A stretch of 64,000 nucleotides of DNA from Saccharomonospora azurea NA-128 (GTDB lineage: Bacteria > Actinomycetota > Actinomycetes > Mycobacteriales > Pseudonocardiaceae), in NCBI RefSeq assembly GCF_000231055.2, contig NZ_CM001466.1, positions 221,624 to 285,623 of the forward strand, in the 5' to 3' direction. How positions within the stretch are numbered: position 1 is the first letter of the stretch; each line of letters starts with the position of its first letter. A program made the translations under genes and the position numbers. The notes under the pieces are model-generated. The model had not been told where the DNA came from, did not search any database, and saw only the letters and a program-made list of their open reading frames with translations. Below, piece after piece: positions 37,194-45,569 of the stretch.

Positions 37194-37277
37194 TGTCCGA
37201 GGGGGGACTTGAACCCCCACGCCCTTTACGGGCACTAGCACCTCAAGCTAGCGCGTCTGCCATTCCGCCACTCGGAC
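37194..37277 (-). tRNA. tRNA-Leu (anticodon GAG)
   Basis: The minus strand reads GTCCGAG at the 5' end and CTCGGAC at the 3' end (7-bp acceptor), D-loop GGCGGAATGGCAGAC, anticodon stem CTAGC/GCTAG with loop TTGAGGT (anticodon GAG, reading CUC/CUU), a long variable arm typical of Leu/Ser, and a T-arm with GGTTCAAGTCC. The CCA end is not encoded. Its 3' end faces the Wadjet-bearing region, the usual side for island insertion, although no repeated attachment site was found. Confidence 0.93.
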
Positions 37278-37378
37278 TTGCTGGGGAATAGAGTAGCCCA
37301 CGCCCGAACAGCTCGTGCACAGGGGGTGCCCTTTCGCGCCCACAGCGAGCTCACCTGCGCGAATGATAGGAAGGTGCG

Positions 37379-38701
37379 GTGACCGAACCCAACTTGATCG
37401 ACGAGGCCGCCGACGAAGCCGTCACGCTCACGAGCGAGCTGATCCGCATCGACACCACCAACACGGGCGATCCCGCGACGCTCGTCGGCGAGCGGGAGGC
37501 CGCCGAGTACGTCGCCGAGAAGCTCACCGAGGTCGGCTACGAGATCACGTACGTGGAGTCCGGGGGCAAGAACCGGCACAACGTGATCGCCCGGCTCGCC
37601 GGGGCCGACCCGAGTCGGGGCGCTCTGCTGGTGCACGGCCATCTGGACGTGGTGCCCGCCGACGCCTCCGAGTGGTCGGTGCATCCCTTCTCCGGCGCCA
37701 TCCAGGACGGCTACGTGTGGGGCCGTGGCGCCGTGGACATGAAGGACATGGTCGGCATGTCCCTGGCGCTGGCGCGGCACTACAAGCGCCACAACATCGT
37801 GCCCCCGCGCGACATCATCTTCGCGTTCCTCGCCGACGAGGAGGCGGGCGGCCAGTACGGTGCGCAGTGGCTCGTGGACAACCGTCCCGAGCTGTTCGAG
37901 GGCGCGACCGAGGCCATCAGCGAGGTCGGCGGCTTCTCGATCACGTTGCGTGACAACGTGCGCGCGTATCTGATCGAGACGGCCGAGAAGGGCATCCGCT
38001 GGATGACCCTGCGCGTCCGCGGCACGGCGGGGCACGGGTCGATGCTGCACCACGACAACGCCGTGACGAAGCTCTCGGAGGCCGTCGCGCGCCTCGGCAA
38101 CCACCGGTTCCCGCTCGTGCTCACCGACTCCGTGCGGGAGTTTCTCGCGGGCGTCACCGAGATCACCGGGTGGGACTTCCCCGAGGACGACCTCGAGGGC
38201 GCCGTGGCCAAGCTCGGCAACATCTCCCGCATGATCGGCGCCACCCTGCGTGACACGGCCAACCCGACGATGCTCAACGCCGGATACAAGGCCAACGTCA
38301 TCCCGTCCGTGGCGGAGGCGACCGTGGACTGCCGCATCCTGCCCGGCCGGGTTGAGGCGTTCAACCGCGAGCTCGACGAGATCCTCGGGCCCGACATCGA
38401 GAAGGAGTGGCTGGAGCTGCCGCCCGTCGAAACGACGTTCGACGGCGCCATCGTCGACGCGATGAGCTCCGCCGTCCTCGCCGAGGACCCCGGCGCGCGC
38501 ACGCTGCCGTACATGTTGTCGGGCGGCACCGACGCGAAGGCGTTCCAGAAGCTCGGCATCCGCAACTTCGGCTTCGCGCCGCTGCAGCTGCCGGACGACC
38601 TCGACTTCTCCGCGTTGTTCCACGGCGTCGACGAGCGTGTGCCCGTGGACGCGCTGAAGTTCGGCACGCGGGTGCTGGACCGGTTCTTCCGCACCTGCTG
38701 A
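37379..38701 (+). CDS. M20/M25/M40 family metallo-hydrolase (dipeptidase-like)
   Basis: 440 aa. Metal-binding landmarks are all present: LLVHGHLDVVPAD (first His and bridging Asp), VWGRGAVDMKDM, FLADEEAGGQYGAQ (general-base Glu pair), a dimerisation domain with GTAGHGSMLHHDNAV and a last His in ALFHGVDERVP. These enzymes hydrolyse peptides or N-acyl amino acids with two zinc ions; the substrate is not predictable. Start GTG 37379 behind AAGGTG. A perfect hairpin follows the stop. Confidence 0.9.
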   Translation: MTEPNLIDEAADEAVTLTSELIRIDTTNTGDPATLVGEREAAEYVAEKLTEVGYEITYVESGGKNRHNVIARLAGADPSRGALLVHGHLDVVPADASEWSVHPFSGAIQDGYVWGRGAVDMKDMVGMSLALARHYKRHNIVPPRDIIFAFLADEEAGGQYGAQWLVDNRPELFEGATEAISEVGGFSITLRDNVRAYLIETAEKGIRWMTLRVRGTAGHGSMLHHDNAVTKLSEAVARLGNHRFPLVLTDSVREFLAGVTEITGWDFPEDDLEGAVAKLGNISRMIGATLRDTANPTMLNAGYKANVIPSVAEATVDCRILPGRVEAFNRELDEILGPDIEKEWLELPPVETTFDGAIVDAMSSAVLAEDPGARTLPYMLSGGTDAKAFQKLGIRNFGFAPLQLPDDLDFSALFHGVDERVPVDALKFGTRVLDRFFRTC

Positions 38702-38707
38702 GGGGAC

Positions 38708-38741
38708 ACTCGGGGCTGAGCGTCGGCTCTCAGCCCCGAGT
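38708..38741. terminator. bidirectional terminator between hydrolase and uxaC
   Basis: ACTCGGGGCTGAG (38708-38720) is the exact complement of CTCAGCCCCGAGT (38729-38741) with an 8-base loop. It serves the convergent metallo-hydrolase and uxaC; its right arm touches the uxaC stop codon. Confidence 0.65.
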
Positions 38742-40204
38742 CACCCGTCCCGGCGCCGGTAGGCGAGGCGCGGCAGGTGGTAGGCGAGGTCGACCGCGGT
38801 CTCGGCGGCCTCGTCCTCGCTCAGCCGATGTTCGGTCACCAGGCGGGCGAGATAGCCGGCGTCGATGCGGCGGGCCAGGTCGTGGCGGGCCGGGATGGAG
38901 GCGAACGCGCGCGTGTCGTCCACGAAACCGGAGGTGTTGTAGAAGCCGGCGGTTTCCGTGGCCAGTTCCCGGAACCGGCGCATCCCGTCCGGGCTGTCGA
39001 GGAACCACCACGGCGCCCCCAAGCGCACCGACGGGTACGCGCCCGCCAGCGGTGCCAGTTCCCGGCTGTAGACGGTCTCGTCGACCGTGAACAGGATGAG
39101 CCGGAAGCCGGGGTGGTGGCCGTACGCCTGGAGCAGCGGTCGCAAGCCCCGCGTGAACTCGGCGGCCACCGGGATGTCGAAACCCCTGTCGGGGCCGAAC
39201 ACGGTGAACGTGCCCTCGTGGTGGTCGCGCAGGACTCCGGGATGCAGCTGCATCACCAGACCGTCCTGACAGGACATTCCCGCCATGACGAACAGCATGT
39301 GGCCGGCGAAAGCGGAGGCTTCCTCCGCCGTCACCGTGCCGGTGAGGGCCGCGGCGTAGATGCGGGCGGCCTCGGCGTTGTCCAACGGCGTGGTGTCGGT
39401 GCCCAAGTGCCCGTGGTCGGTGGCGAGTGCACCGGCCTCGACGAACGCCCTGCGGCGCTCGCGCAGGGCGTCGAGGAACCCGGAATAGTGGGTGGTGTCG
39501 CAGTCGGTGAGTCGGCCGAGTTCCGCCACGTGTCGCCGCCACCCGTCGTGGCTGGGCTGGACCACCGCGTCGGGCCGGAAGGTGGGGATCACGCGGTCGC
39601 CGAGGCCGTCCTTGCGCAGCCGGGCGTGGTGTCGCAGGTCCGAGGTGGCCGGGTCGGTCGTGGAAATCAACTCGATGTCGAACCGATCGAGCAGGGCTCT
39701 CGGCCGGAAGTCCGGTTCGGACAGTGCGGCGGCCAGCTGGTCGTAGATGTCCTTGGCCGTGTCGGCGGAAGGCTGGAGGCGGACGCCGAACACCTCCGAC
39801 AGCTCGTGCTCCAGCCAGTAGCGCGACGGCGTGCCGCGGAAGAGGTGCCAGTGCTCGCACAGCAACCGCCGGATCGCCCGCGCGTCGGTCTCCACCGGCT
39901 CGCCGCTCGTCCTGCATCCGGACCGGGCTCTGCCCGCCGATCCCGCAACCCGTGACGTCGCCCGCCGCCTCTACGCCGAGACTCGCGCGCCGCCGCTCGT
40001 CTGCATGCACGGGCACGTGAAGGCCGAGGTGCTCGCCGAAGACGCACCGTTTCCCGATCCCGCGCGACTGCTCGTGGTGCCCGATCACTACGTGACCCGG
40101 ATGCTGGTGTCGCAGGGTGTGCCGCTGGAGGCGCTCGGCGTGCCACGCCGGGACGGTGTGCTCGGTGAGCCGGGAACACCGGAAACCCCGTTCGGCTCCG
40201 GCAT
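38741..40204 (-). pseudogene. uxaC: glucuronate isomerase, disrupted by an internal 265-bp inversion
   Basis: Minus-strand 38741-39901 encodes residues ~100-487 of glucuronate isomerase (from GEPVETDARAIRRLLCEH, ...LFRGTPSRYWLEHEL, to ...LAYHLPRLAYRRRDG). The missing N-terminal part, LVLHPDRALPADPATRDV...CMHGHVKAEVLAEDAPF...ALGVPRRDG, lies on the plus strand at 39902-40166. Minus-strand ATG 40202-40204 reads MPEPNGVSGVPG and then runs into the inverted segment and stops after about 36 codons. Inverting 39902-40166 restores one frame of 488 codons. The displaced part includes the metal-binding His-x-His (HGH). As it stands the gene cannot make the enzyme that converts glucuronate to fructuronate. 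It lies 22 bp after the flavodoxin gene. Confidence 0.9.
39895..40173. repeat. inverted segment of uxaC bounded by 11-bp inverted repeats
   Basis: CCGGCTCGCCG at 39895-39905 and CGGTGAGCCGG at 40163-40173 are inverted copies with one mismatch (7 perfect outer bases). They flank exactly the segment carrying the uxaC N-terminus on the wrong strand. Codon phase is kept across both junctions, in both orientations. Confidence 0.85.
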
Positions 40205-40226
40205 CTTTCGTCAGGGCAGCCTTCCA

Positions 40227-40754
40227 CTACATCTCGGCCACGTCCTGGTGCACCGGGATACGCCCCGCCCATGACTCGATGGCGTCCCAGTCACGAAGGT
40301 CCCCGTACCGGCCGCCGAACAGCCGCAACAGCACCCTGGCCATGAGAGGTGAACCCTCGCGAGGAACGACCCCGGCGAACGCGTGGTAATCACGGGCCTC
40401 GACGCCGTCGCGTATGGCTGCGATGTGCTTCGGCACCACCCTGCCGAGCTTCCTGCCGAGGGGACCGCGCAGGGAGGGCCCGATGCCGACACTGAACAGC
40501 CAGACGCTCTTCGTCCGCAAGGTGTTCCTGTGTTCGTGCGCGAACGTGGTGGCTTGCGGCAGGAAAGCTCGGTTGTGTACCGCACTACCGAGTACGACGG
40601 TGTCGTACGGTTCGACCGAGGGCACGTCGTCAACCGGTATGACGTCCACTCTCCCGCCTCGGCGGCGAAGCCGGTCCGCGACGAACGACGCGACACCCTC
40701 GGTGGAGCCCGCAGCGGTGGCGTAGGCGACCAGTACCTTCCCGGACACGTTCAT
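40227..40754 (-). CDS. flavodoxin-domain protein
   Basis: 175 aa. The FMN-binding P-loop-like VLVAYATAAGSTEGVASFVAD at the N-terminus, then YDTVVLGSAVHNRAFLPQA, match flavodoxin/menaquinone-dependent protoporphyrinogen oxidase-type (HemG-like) proteins. FMN-dependent electron transfer is likely. ATG at 40752-40754. Ends 22 bp before the uxaC start. Confidence 0.8.
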   Translation of the reverse strand: MNVSGKVLVAYATAAGSTEGVASFVADRLRRRGGRVDVIPVDDVPSVEPYDTVVLGSAVHNRAFLPQATTFAHEHRNTLRTKSVWLFSVGIGPSLRGPLGRKLGRVVPKHIAAIRDGVEARDYHAFAGVVPREGSPLMARVLLRLFGGRYGDLRDWDAIESWAGRIPVHQDVAEM

Positions 40755-40868
40755 ACACTGACCGTGCGGCAGCACGGCCGGACCCGGGAAGGGTCGTCAG
40801 TCCTGCGTGTGAATACCCGGTGGCCAGACACCGGTCATAGGACGGTCGTCCCGGTCGCGGTCTCGCCG

Positions 40869-41101
40869 TTACGCCTCCTCGAGCGCCTTGCCGAAGTCCT
40901 TGGAGGAAGAGCACGTGCCGGTTGTGGGCGAGTACGTGGCCGGTGACGAGTACTGCCACGCCCCGGCCAGTCCACGACGCCCATCACCCCAAGGGTCACG
41001 ACACCGCCGAGAAACGCCAGCTGGTCGGATGGCGGCAGCTCAAGGGTGCCGAGGAAAGGAACAGAAATGCGGCGCGAACTCTTCTCGACGGCCATGCTCA
41101 T
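40869..41101 (-). pseudogene. small membrane-associated protein, frameshifted twice
   Basis: The N-terminus (MAVEKSSRRISVPFLGTLELPPSDQ) and helix (LAFLGGVVTLGVMGVVDW) read in one frame, then AVLVTGHVLAHNRH in a second, then SSKDFGKALEEA to the TAA at 40869-40871 in a third. The combined order matches a common actinobacterial small protein that ends in ...GEALEEA. Two frameshifts make it a probable pseudogene. Confidence 0.65.
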
Positions 41102-41267
41102 CGCCTGCGCGTGTTCTTTCATGGTGTGAACAAGTCGTGACGCCTGAGCAGGAATCGCCGGGGGCGAACCAGGACGGCATCGCCAGCTGAACGACTACCG
41201 ACCACACCAGGCAGCCCACCAGACCGGCGCCGGCGAGATTGCCAGCCACCCGGGTCGTCATCTTCAT
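41040..41267 (-). CDS. possible small single-TM protein
   Basis: 75 codons from ATG 41265-41267: MKMTTRVAGNLAGAGLVGC and LVWSVVVQLAMPSWF form one membrane helix; the rest is Cys/His-rich and overlaps the 5' end of the broken gene downstream. It may be real or a remnant; no family or ribosome site supports it strongly. Confidence 0.3.
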   Translation of the reverse strand: MKMTTRVAGNLAGAGLVGCLVWSVVVQLAMPSWFAPGDSCSGVTTCSHHERTRAGDEHGRREEFAPHFCSFPRHP

Positions 41268-41360
41268 CCGAATAATCCTGCCATGGTCCGCACCAATTTC
41301 CGTCAAGCGCCGAGCAGGCCGGCGGACAGTGATTGAGCGCTCAACCATAGGATGTGTTGT

Positions 41361-42896
41361 ATGACGGACTACGGGCATGAGCTGCGCTTCGGCACCTTCA
41401 TCACGCCGACCGCCGACGAACCAGCGCGGCCGGTGGCGCTGGCGCAGGTCGCCGAGCAGGCGGGGCTGGACCTGGTCACGTTCCAGGACCACCCGTACCA
41501 GGCGCGGTTCCTCGACACCTGGACTCTGCTGTCGTACGTGGCGGCGCGGACCGAACGCGTCGAGTTGTCGGCGAACGTGGTGAACCTGCCGCTGCGGCCG
41601 CCCGCCGTGCTGGCGCGGTCCGCCGCCGGTCTCGATCTGCTGACCGGTGGCCGGGTGGCGCTGGGTCTGGGGGCGGGCGGCTTCTGGGACGCGATCGAGG
41701 CCATGGGTGGCAGGCGGCTCACTCCCGGGGAGTCCGTCGACGCCCTCGCAGAGGCGATCCGCGTCATCCGCGAGCTGTGGGCCGCCGACGAACGCGGCGG
41801 CGTCCGCGTCGACGGCGACCACTACCGAGTGGTGGGCGCCAAGCGCGGCCCCGCCCCGGCACACCCGATCCCGATCTGGCTCGGCGCGTACAAGCCCCGG
41901 ATGCTGCGTCTGGTGGGGCGCGCGGCCGACGGGTGGCTGCCGTCGCTGCCGTATCTCCCCAGCCGGGACGCGCTCGGTGAGCTGAACCCGATCATCGACG
42001 ACAGCGCGACAGAGGCGGGACGCGCGCCGGAGGAGATCCGGCGGTTGCTCAACATCGGTTCGCAGGACGCCGACCCGGAGTCGCTCGCGGAACTGGCGCT
42101 GGAGTACGGCGTGTCGACGTTCATCCTCGCCACCGACGATCCGGGGACGATCCGACGCTTCGGCGCCGAGACCGCGCCCGCGGTCCGGGAGCTCGTGGCC
42201 GCCGAACGACGCGGACGAGCCCAGCCCCGGGACGGCAACCCGGCCCGGCGCACGCCGGACGAGGCATCGGCACCGGAGGGCACGACCGAGCTTGGCCTGC
42301 GTCCCACGCCGGACTCCGGTGTCCGGGTGAGCGACGCGATGCCGTGGGACGAGAGCACGCGGCCCACCGCGGTCGCGACCCGGGGTGCCGCGCGCTACAC
42401 GAACCGGGGTCGGGCTGCCGGACAGCACCTGATCGACGTGCACGACCAGCTCCGTGCCGAGCTGAGGCAGATCCGCGACCTGGTGGACCAGGTGCGGGCA
42501 GGCTCGGTGGACGTCGGCTCCGCGCGCTCGGCGATCAGCGAGATGACCATGCGTCAGAACAACTGGACGGTCGGTGCCTACTGCGCGTCGTACTGCCGCG
42601 TGGTCGCCCAGCACCACACCATCGAAGACCAGGGCATCTTCCCGCACCTTCGAGCGCGCGACGACGACCTCGTGCCGGTGCTGGAACGGCTCGAACAGGA
42701 GCACCTCGTGATCCACGACGTGCTCGAATCGGTGGATCGTGCGCTCGTCGACATGGTGGAACACCCTGGCGACTACACGCGCCTGCAGGAGGCCGTGGAC
42801 CTGCTCACCGACACGCTCCTGTCGCACCTCGCCTACGAGGAACGGGAGCTGGTGGAACCCATCGCCCGCTACGGGATGTACGACGGTCAGCTCTGA
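41361..42896 (+). CDS. LLM-class flavin oxidoreductase fused to a hemerythrin (HHE) domain
   Basis: 511 aa. Residues ~1-290 are an F420/FMN luciferase-like barrel (GLDLVTFQDHPYQARFLDTW, LTGGRVALGLGAGGF, PIPIWLGAYKPRML). After a ~60-residue Pro/Arg-rich linker the last ~150 residues form a hemerythrin-like HHE domain (LIDVHDQLRAELRQIRDLV, QHHTIEDQGIFPHL, LEQEHLVIHDVLE, LSHLAYEERELVEPI), with the His/Glu ligands for a di-iron site. The fusion couples flavin redox to an oxygen- or NO-binding iron centre. Start ATG 41361. Confidence 0.88.
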   Translation: MTDYGHELRFGTFITPTADEPARPVALAQVAEQAGLDLVTFQDHPYQARFLDTWTLLSYVAARTERVELSANVVNLPLRPPAVLARSAAGLDLLTGGRVALGLGAGGFWDAIEAMGGRRLTPGESVDALAEAIRVIRELWAADERGGVRVDGDHYRVVGAKRGPAPAHPIPIWLGAYKPRMLRLVGRAADGWLPSLPYLPSRDALGELNPIIDDSATEAGRAPEEIRRLLNIGSQDADPESLAELALEYGVSTFILATDDPGTIRRFGAETAPAVRELVAAERRGRAQPRDGNPARRTPDEASAPEGTTELGLRPTPDSGVRVSDAMPWDESTRPTAVATRGAARYTNRGRAAGQHLIDVHDQLRAELRQIRDLVDQVRAGSVDVGSARSAISEMTMRQNNWTVGAYCASYCRVVAQHHTIEDQGIFPHLRARDDDLVPVLERLEQEHLVIHDVLESVDRALVDMVEHPGDYTRLQEAVDLLTDTLLSHLAYEERELVEPIARYGMYDGQL

Positions 42897-43132
42897 GCCT
42901 TCTGCGGCGGTCTCGTCCCGTCCCGGGTGGACGCTCTGAACTATGTGGGGCATCTCCTCGAGGGTGGCCGGCACCGAGGTGTTCCGCGGCTGAACGGCGC
43001 CCGCTCGACCACGGTTGACGCAGCGTGGTTGGAGGTATGCGGTACCTGCCGACCACGGGGGCGAGGGAACCTTTCCGCCGTGCGCGCTCGTTGGTTCGGC
43101 AGGTGTTCGGCCGCTGCGACGAGAGGTGGACG

Positions 43133-44566
43133 ATGGCTGCGATCCCGACGACTCCGGCGCGTGATGACGGCACACCCGCTCTCGCGGGCGGGCTGACGGT
43201 GGAAGTGATCGAGACGTCGACGCTGGGTGACCGCAGCTACGTGGCCTCGGACGGCGAGCTCGCGGTGGTCGTGGACCCGCAGCGGGACATCGATCGGGTG
43301 CTCGCGGCGGCGGGGCGGCTCGGGGCGCGCGTCGCGTTGGTGCTGGAGACGCACGTGCACAACGACTACGTCTCGGGCGGCTTGGAACTGTCGCGCCTCA
43401 CGGGCGCCGAGTACGGGTTGTCGGCCCAGGACGAGCTGCCGTTCCCGCATCGAGGGCTGCGGGACGGCGAGACCCTCGACGTCTCACCCCGACTGCGGGT
43501 GCGCGTCGTCGCCACGCCGGGACACACGTTCCACCACCTCTCCTACGTGCTGGAGGGCGACCAGGGGCCGGTCGGGGTGTTCACGGGCGGCTCACTGCTC
43601 TACGGCACCACGGGCCGCACGGACCTGCTGGGTGAGGAGCACAGCGAGGTGTTGGCGCGCCGCCAGCACGAGTCCGCGCGCAGGCTCGCCGACCTCCTGC
43701 CCGACGGCGCCCGTATCTGGCCCACCCACGGGTTCGGCAGCTTCTGTGCCGCCACGCCCGCCGAGCGTGACGAGTCGACCATCGGGCAGGAACGCCGCAG
43801 CAACCCGGCGTTCCGGCTCGCGGAGCACGAGTTCGTGGAGCAGACGCTGGCCGGGCTCGACGCCTACCCGGCGTACTACGCGCACATGGGCGTGCGGAAT
43901 GCCGCGGGCCCGGAGCCACTCGACCTGCGGCCGCCCACGCAGGCCGAGCCGGAGGAGTTGCGGCGCCGCCTCGACACCGGCGAGTGGGTCGTCGACCTGC
44001 GCTCGCGCACGGCGTACGTGAAGTCGCACCTCGCGGGCACGGTGAGCGTCGGTCTCGACGGGCCCATGGCCACGTGGCTGGGCTGGATGATCGACTGGAA
44101 CGCACCGCTCACCCTGCTCGGGGAGTCGTCGGAGCAGGTCGCCGAGGCGCAGCGGGAACTCGCGCGCATCGGCATCGACCGGCTCGCGGGCGCGGCCACG
44201 GGGACGCCGCACGAACTGGCCGTCGATCCGGCGCAGCTGCGGACTCTGCCGGTGGCCACGTTCGCCGATCTCGCCGAGGCGCAGCGGGGTGGGGTGAAGG
44301 GCCTTCCCGCTCCGGACGTCGTACTCGACGTGCGGACCCACAACGAGTACCGCTCCTCCCACGTGAGCGGCGCCGTGCACGTGCCGCTGTACGAGGTGAG
44401 GCACCGTCTCGACCAGCTGCCGGGCGGTGCCGTGTGGGTGCACTGCGGCAGCGGCTACCGGGCCACCGCCGCGGCCTCGCTGCTCGAACGGGCAGGGCGC
44501 ACGGTGGTGCTGATCGACGATCACTTCGACAACGCCGCGCGGGCCGGGGTACCGGTGGAGAGCTGA
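43133..44566 (+). CDS. MBL-fold hydrolase with two rhodanese domains (persulfide dioxygenase-like)
   Basis: 477 aa. The metallo-beta-lactamase part (1-~250) has THVHNDYVSGG, GHTFHHLSY and PTHGFGS, the ETHE1/persulfide-dioxygenase type. Two rhodanese domains follow: the first (~280-375) lacks a catalytic Cys; the second (~390-475) has VWVHCGSGYRATAAASLLE with an active-site Cys. It likely oxidises or transfers persulfide sulfur. ATG 43133 follows GAGAGGTGG, so the longer upstream start is rejected. Convergent with the M23 peptidase across a perfect hairpin. Confidence 0.9.
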   Translation: MAAIPTTPARDDGTPALAGGLTVEVIETSTLGDRSYVASDGELAVVVDPQRDIDRVLAAAGRLGARVALVLETHVHNDYVSGGLELSRLTGAEYGLSAQDELPFPHRGLRDGETLDVSPRLRVRVVATPGHTFHHLSYVLEGDQGPVGVFTGGSLLYGTTGRTDLLGEEHSEVLARRQHESARRLADLLPDGARIWPTHGFGSFCAATPAERDESTIGQERRSNPAFRLAEHEFVEQTLAGLDAYPAYYAHMGVRNAAGPEPLDLRPPTQAEPEELRRRLDTGEWVVDLRSRTAYVKSHLAGTVSVGLDGPMATWLGWMIDWNAPLTLLGESSEQVAEAQRELARIGIDRLAGAATGTPHELAVDPAQLRTLPVATFADLAEAQRGGVKGLPAPDVVLDVRTHNEYRSSHVSGAVHVPLYEVRHRLDQLPGGAVWVHCGSGYRATAAASLLERAGRTVVLIDDHFDNAARAGVPVES

Positions 44567-44594
44567 CCCACCGTCCGTTGTCGTGGACGTGAGA

Positions 44595-44629
44595 GGGCCG
44601 TCGCACGTGGGGTTCACGCGCGACGGCCC
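44595..44629. terminator. bidirectional terminator hairpin
   Basis: GGGCCGTCGC (44595-44604) and GCGACGGCCC (44620-44629) form a perfect 10-bp stem with a 15-base loop between the convergent MBL-rhodanese and peptidase genes. Confidence 0.65.
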
Positions 44630-44643
44630 GGGCAGGGATCAGA

Positions 44644-45519
44644 TCACGGACAGTTGGTGGTGCGGGCGAGGTTCTTCTTGCCCCAGTAGACGGGGTTGCC
44701 GTCGCGGAACTTGACCTGCTTCACGGCGCCGTTCTGCTTCTGCTCGTAGTGCAGGTGCGGGCCCGTGGACCCACCGGTGCTGCCGACCCGGCCGATCATG
44801 GTCTTCTCCGTGACCTTCTGCCCGACCGAGACGTCCTGCGAGCTGAGGTGGGCGTAGAGGGTCTGCCAGCCACTGCCGTGGTCGATAACGATGTAGCGCC
44901 CGTACGAGGTGCTGCCCGTGTTGGCGACCTTGGAGACGGTGCCCGGAGCGGAGGAGTAGACCTTCCAGCCGTTGTCTTCCGGGTAGTGGTTGAAGTCGAC
45001 GGCGTTGGCGGGGCTGTGGTTGGTGCGGGTGCCCGCCTCCCACGTCTCGCCGCACGGGAAGGGCAGCCAGAACTGTCCTGCCGGTGCCGAACCCGGGTTG
45101 AACTGGTGCGACGCGTTGTTGTTCTTCAACGTCGCGTTGAGGTTGACCTTCGCGCCCGGTGCGATGTCCTGGTACGCACCGGCGTAGTTGGAGTTGTAGT
45201 AGACCCGCACCTTGGTGTTGCTGCGGTTCCACACCGACGCGGCGTCGTTCTTGATGCACAGGCCCTGGCCGTTGCCGGGGCCCTTGTACTCGTAGCACGT
45301 GGGTTGCGTGGTGCCGTAGTCGCCGAGGGAGCCCGCGAAGTCCGAGACCGAACCCGAGTGGTTGCTGTTGTAGTAGTAGCAGAACTCGCCGCTCTGGCAG
45401 ACACCGTCGCGGGCCGCGGCCCCGGCCGGTGTGGCGGAGACCAGGGTGAGGCCCGCCGCGGCGAGTGCGGCCGCGGCCACTCCCGCCGCGGTCTTCTTCC
45501 ACCTTTTCAGTGTCGGCAT
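44644..45519 (-). CDS. secreted M23 peptidoglycan endopeptidase with I36-like N-terminal domain
   Basis: 291 aa. Signal peptide (WKKTAAGVAAAALAAAGLTLV ... PAGA). Residues ~37-130 resemble a peptidase-inhibitor I36/beta-gamma-crystallin module with Cys pairs (GVCQSGEFCYYYNSN, YEYKGPGNGQGLCI, VYYNSNYAGAYQDI). The C-terminal M23 domain has the zinc residues in NHSPANAVDFNHY and TGPHLHYEQ. It would cleave cross-bridges in the cell wall. ATG behind GAGGAG. The next gene upstream is another cell-wall enzyme, with a 50-bp gap. Confidence 0.9.
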   Translation of the reverse strand: MPTLKRWKKTAAGVAAAALAAAGLTLVSATPAGAAARDGVCQSGEFCYYYNSNHSGSVSDFAGSLGDYGTTQPTCYEYKGPGNGQGLCIKNDAASVWNRSNTKVRVYYNSNYAGAYQDIAPGAKVNLNATLKNNNASHQFNPGSAPAGQFWLPFPCGETWEAGTRTNHSPANAVDFNHYPEDNGWKVYSSAPGTVSKVANTGSTSYGRYIVIDHGSGWQTLYAHLSSQDVSVGQKVTEKTMIGRVGSTGGSTGPHLHYEQKQNGAVKQVKFRDGNPVYWGKKNLARTTNCP

Positions 45520-45569
45520 TCCGGCTCCTCTCGTGTGGATGGATCACGGCACGGCAGGGCGCGCCCGTT

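Noticed and set aside
37194..37277. tRNA-Leu 3' end duplicated as an attachment site
   Set aside because: I looked for a second copy of the tRNA 3' sequence between 19 and 37 kb and found none, so no att pair is claimed.
41040..43175. 711-codon minus-strand ORF
   Set aside because: It is the antisense shadow of the LLM-hemerythrin gene, whose plus-strand frame has clear domain motifs.
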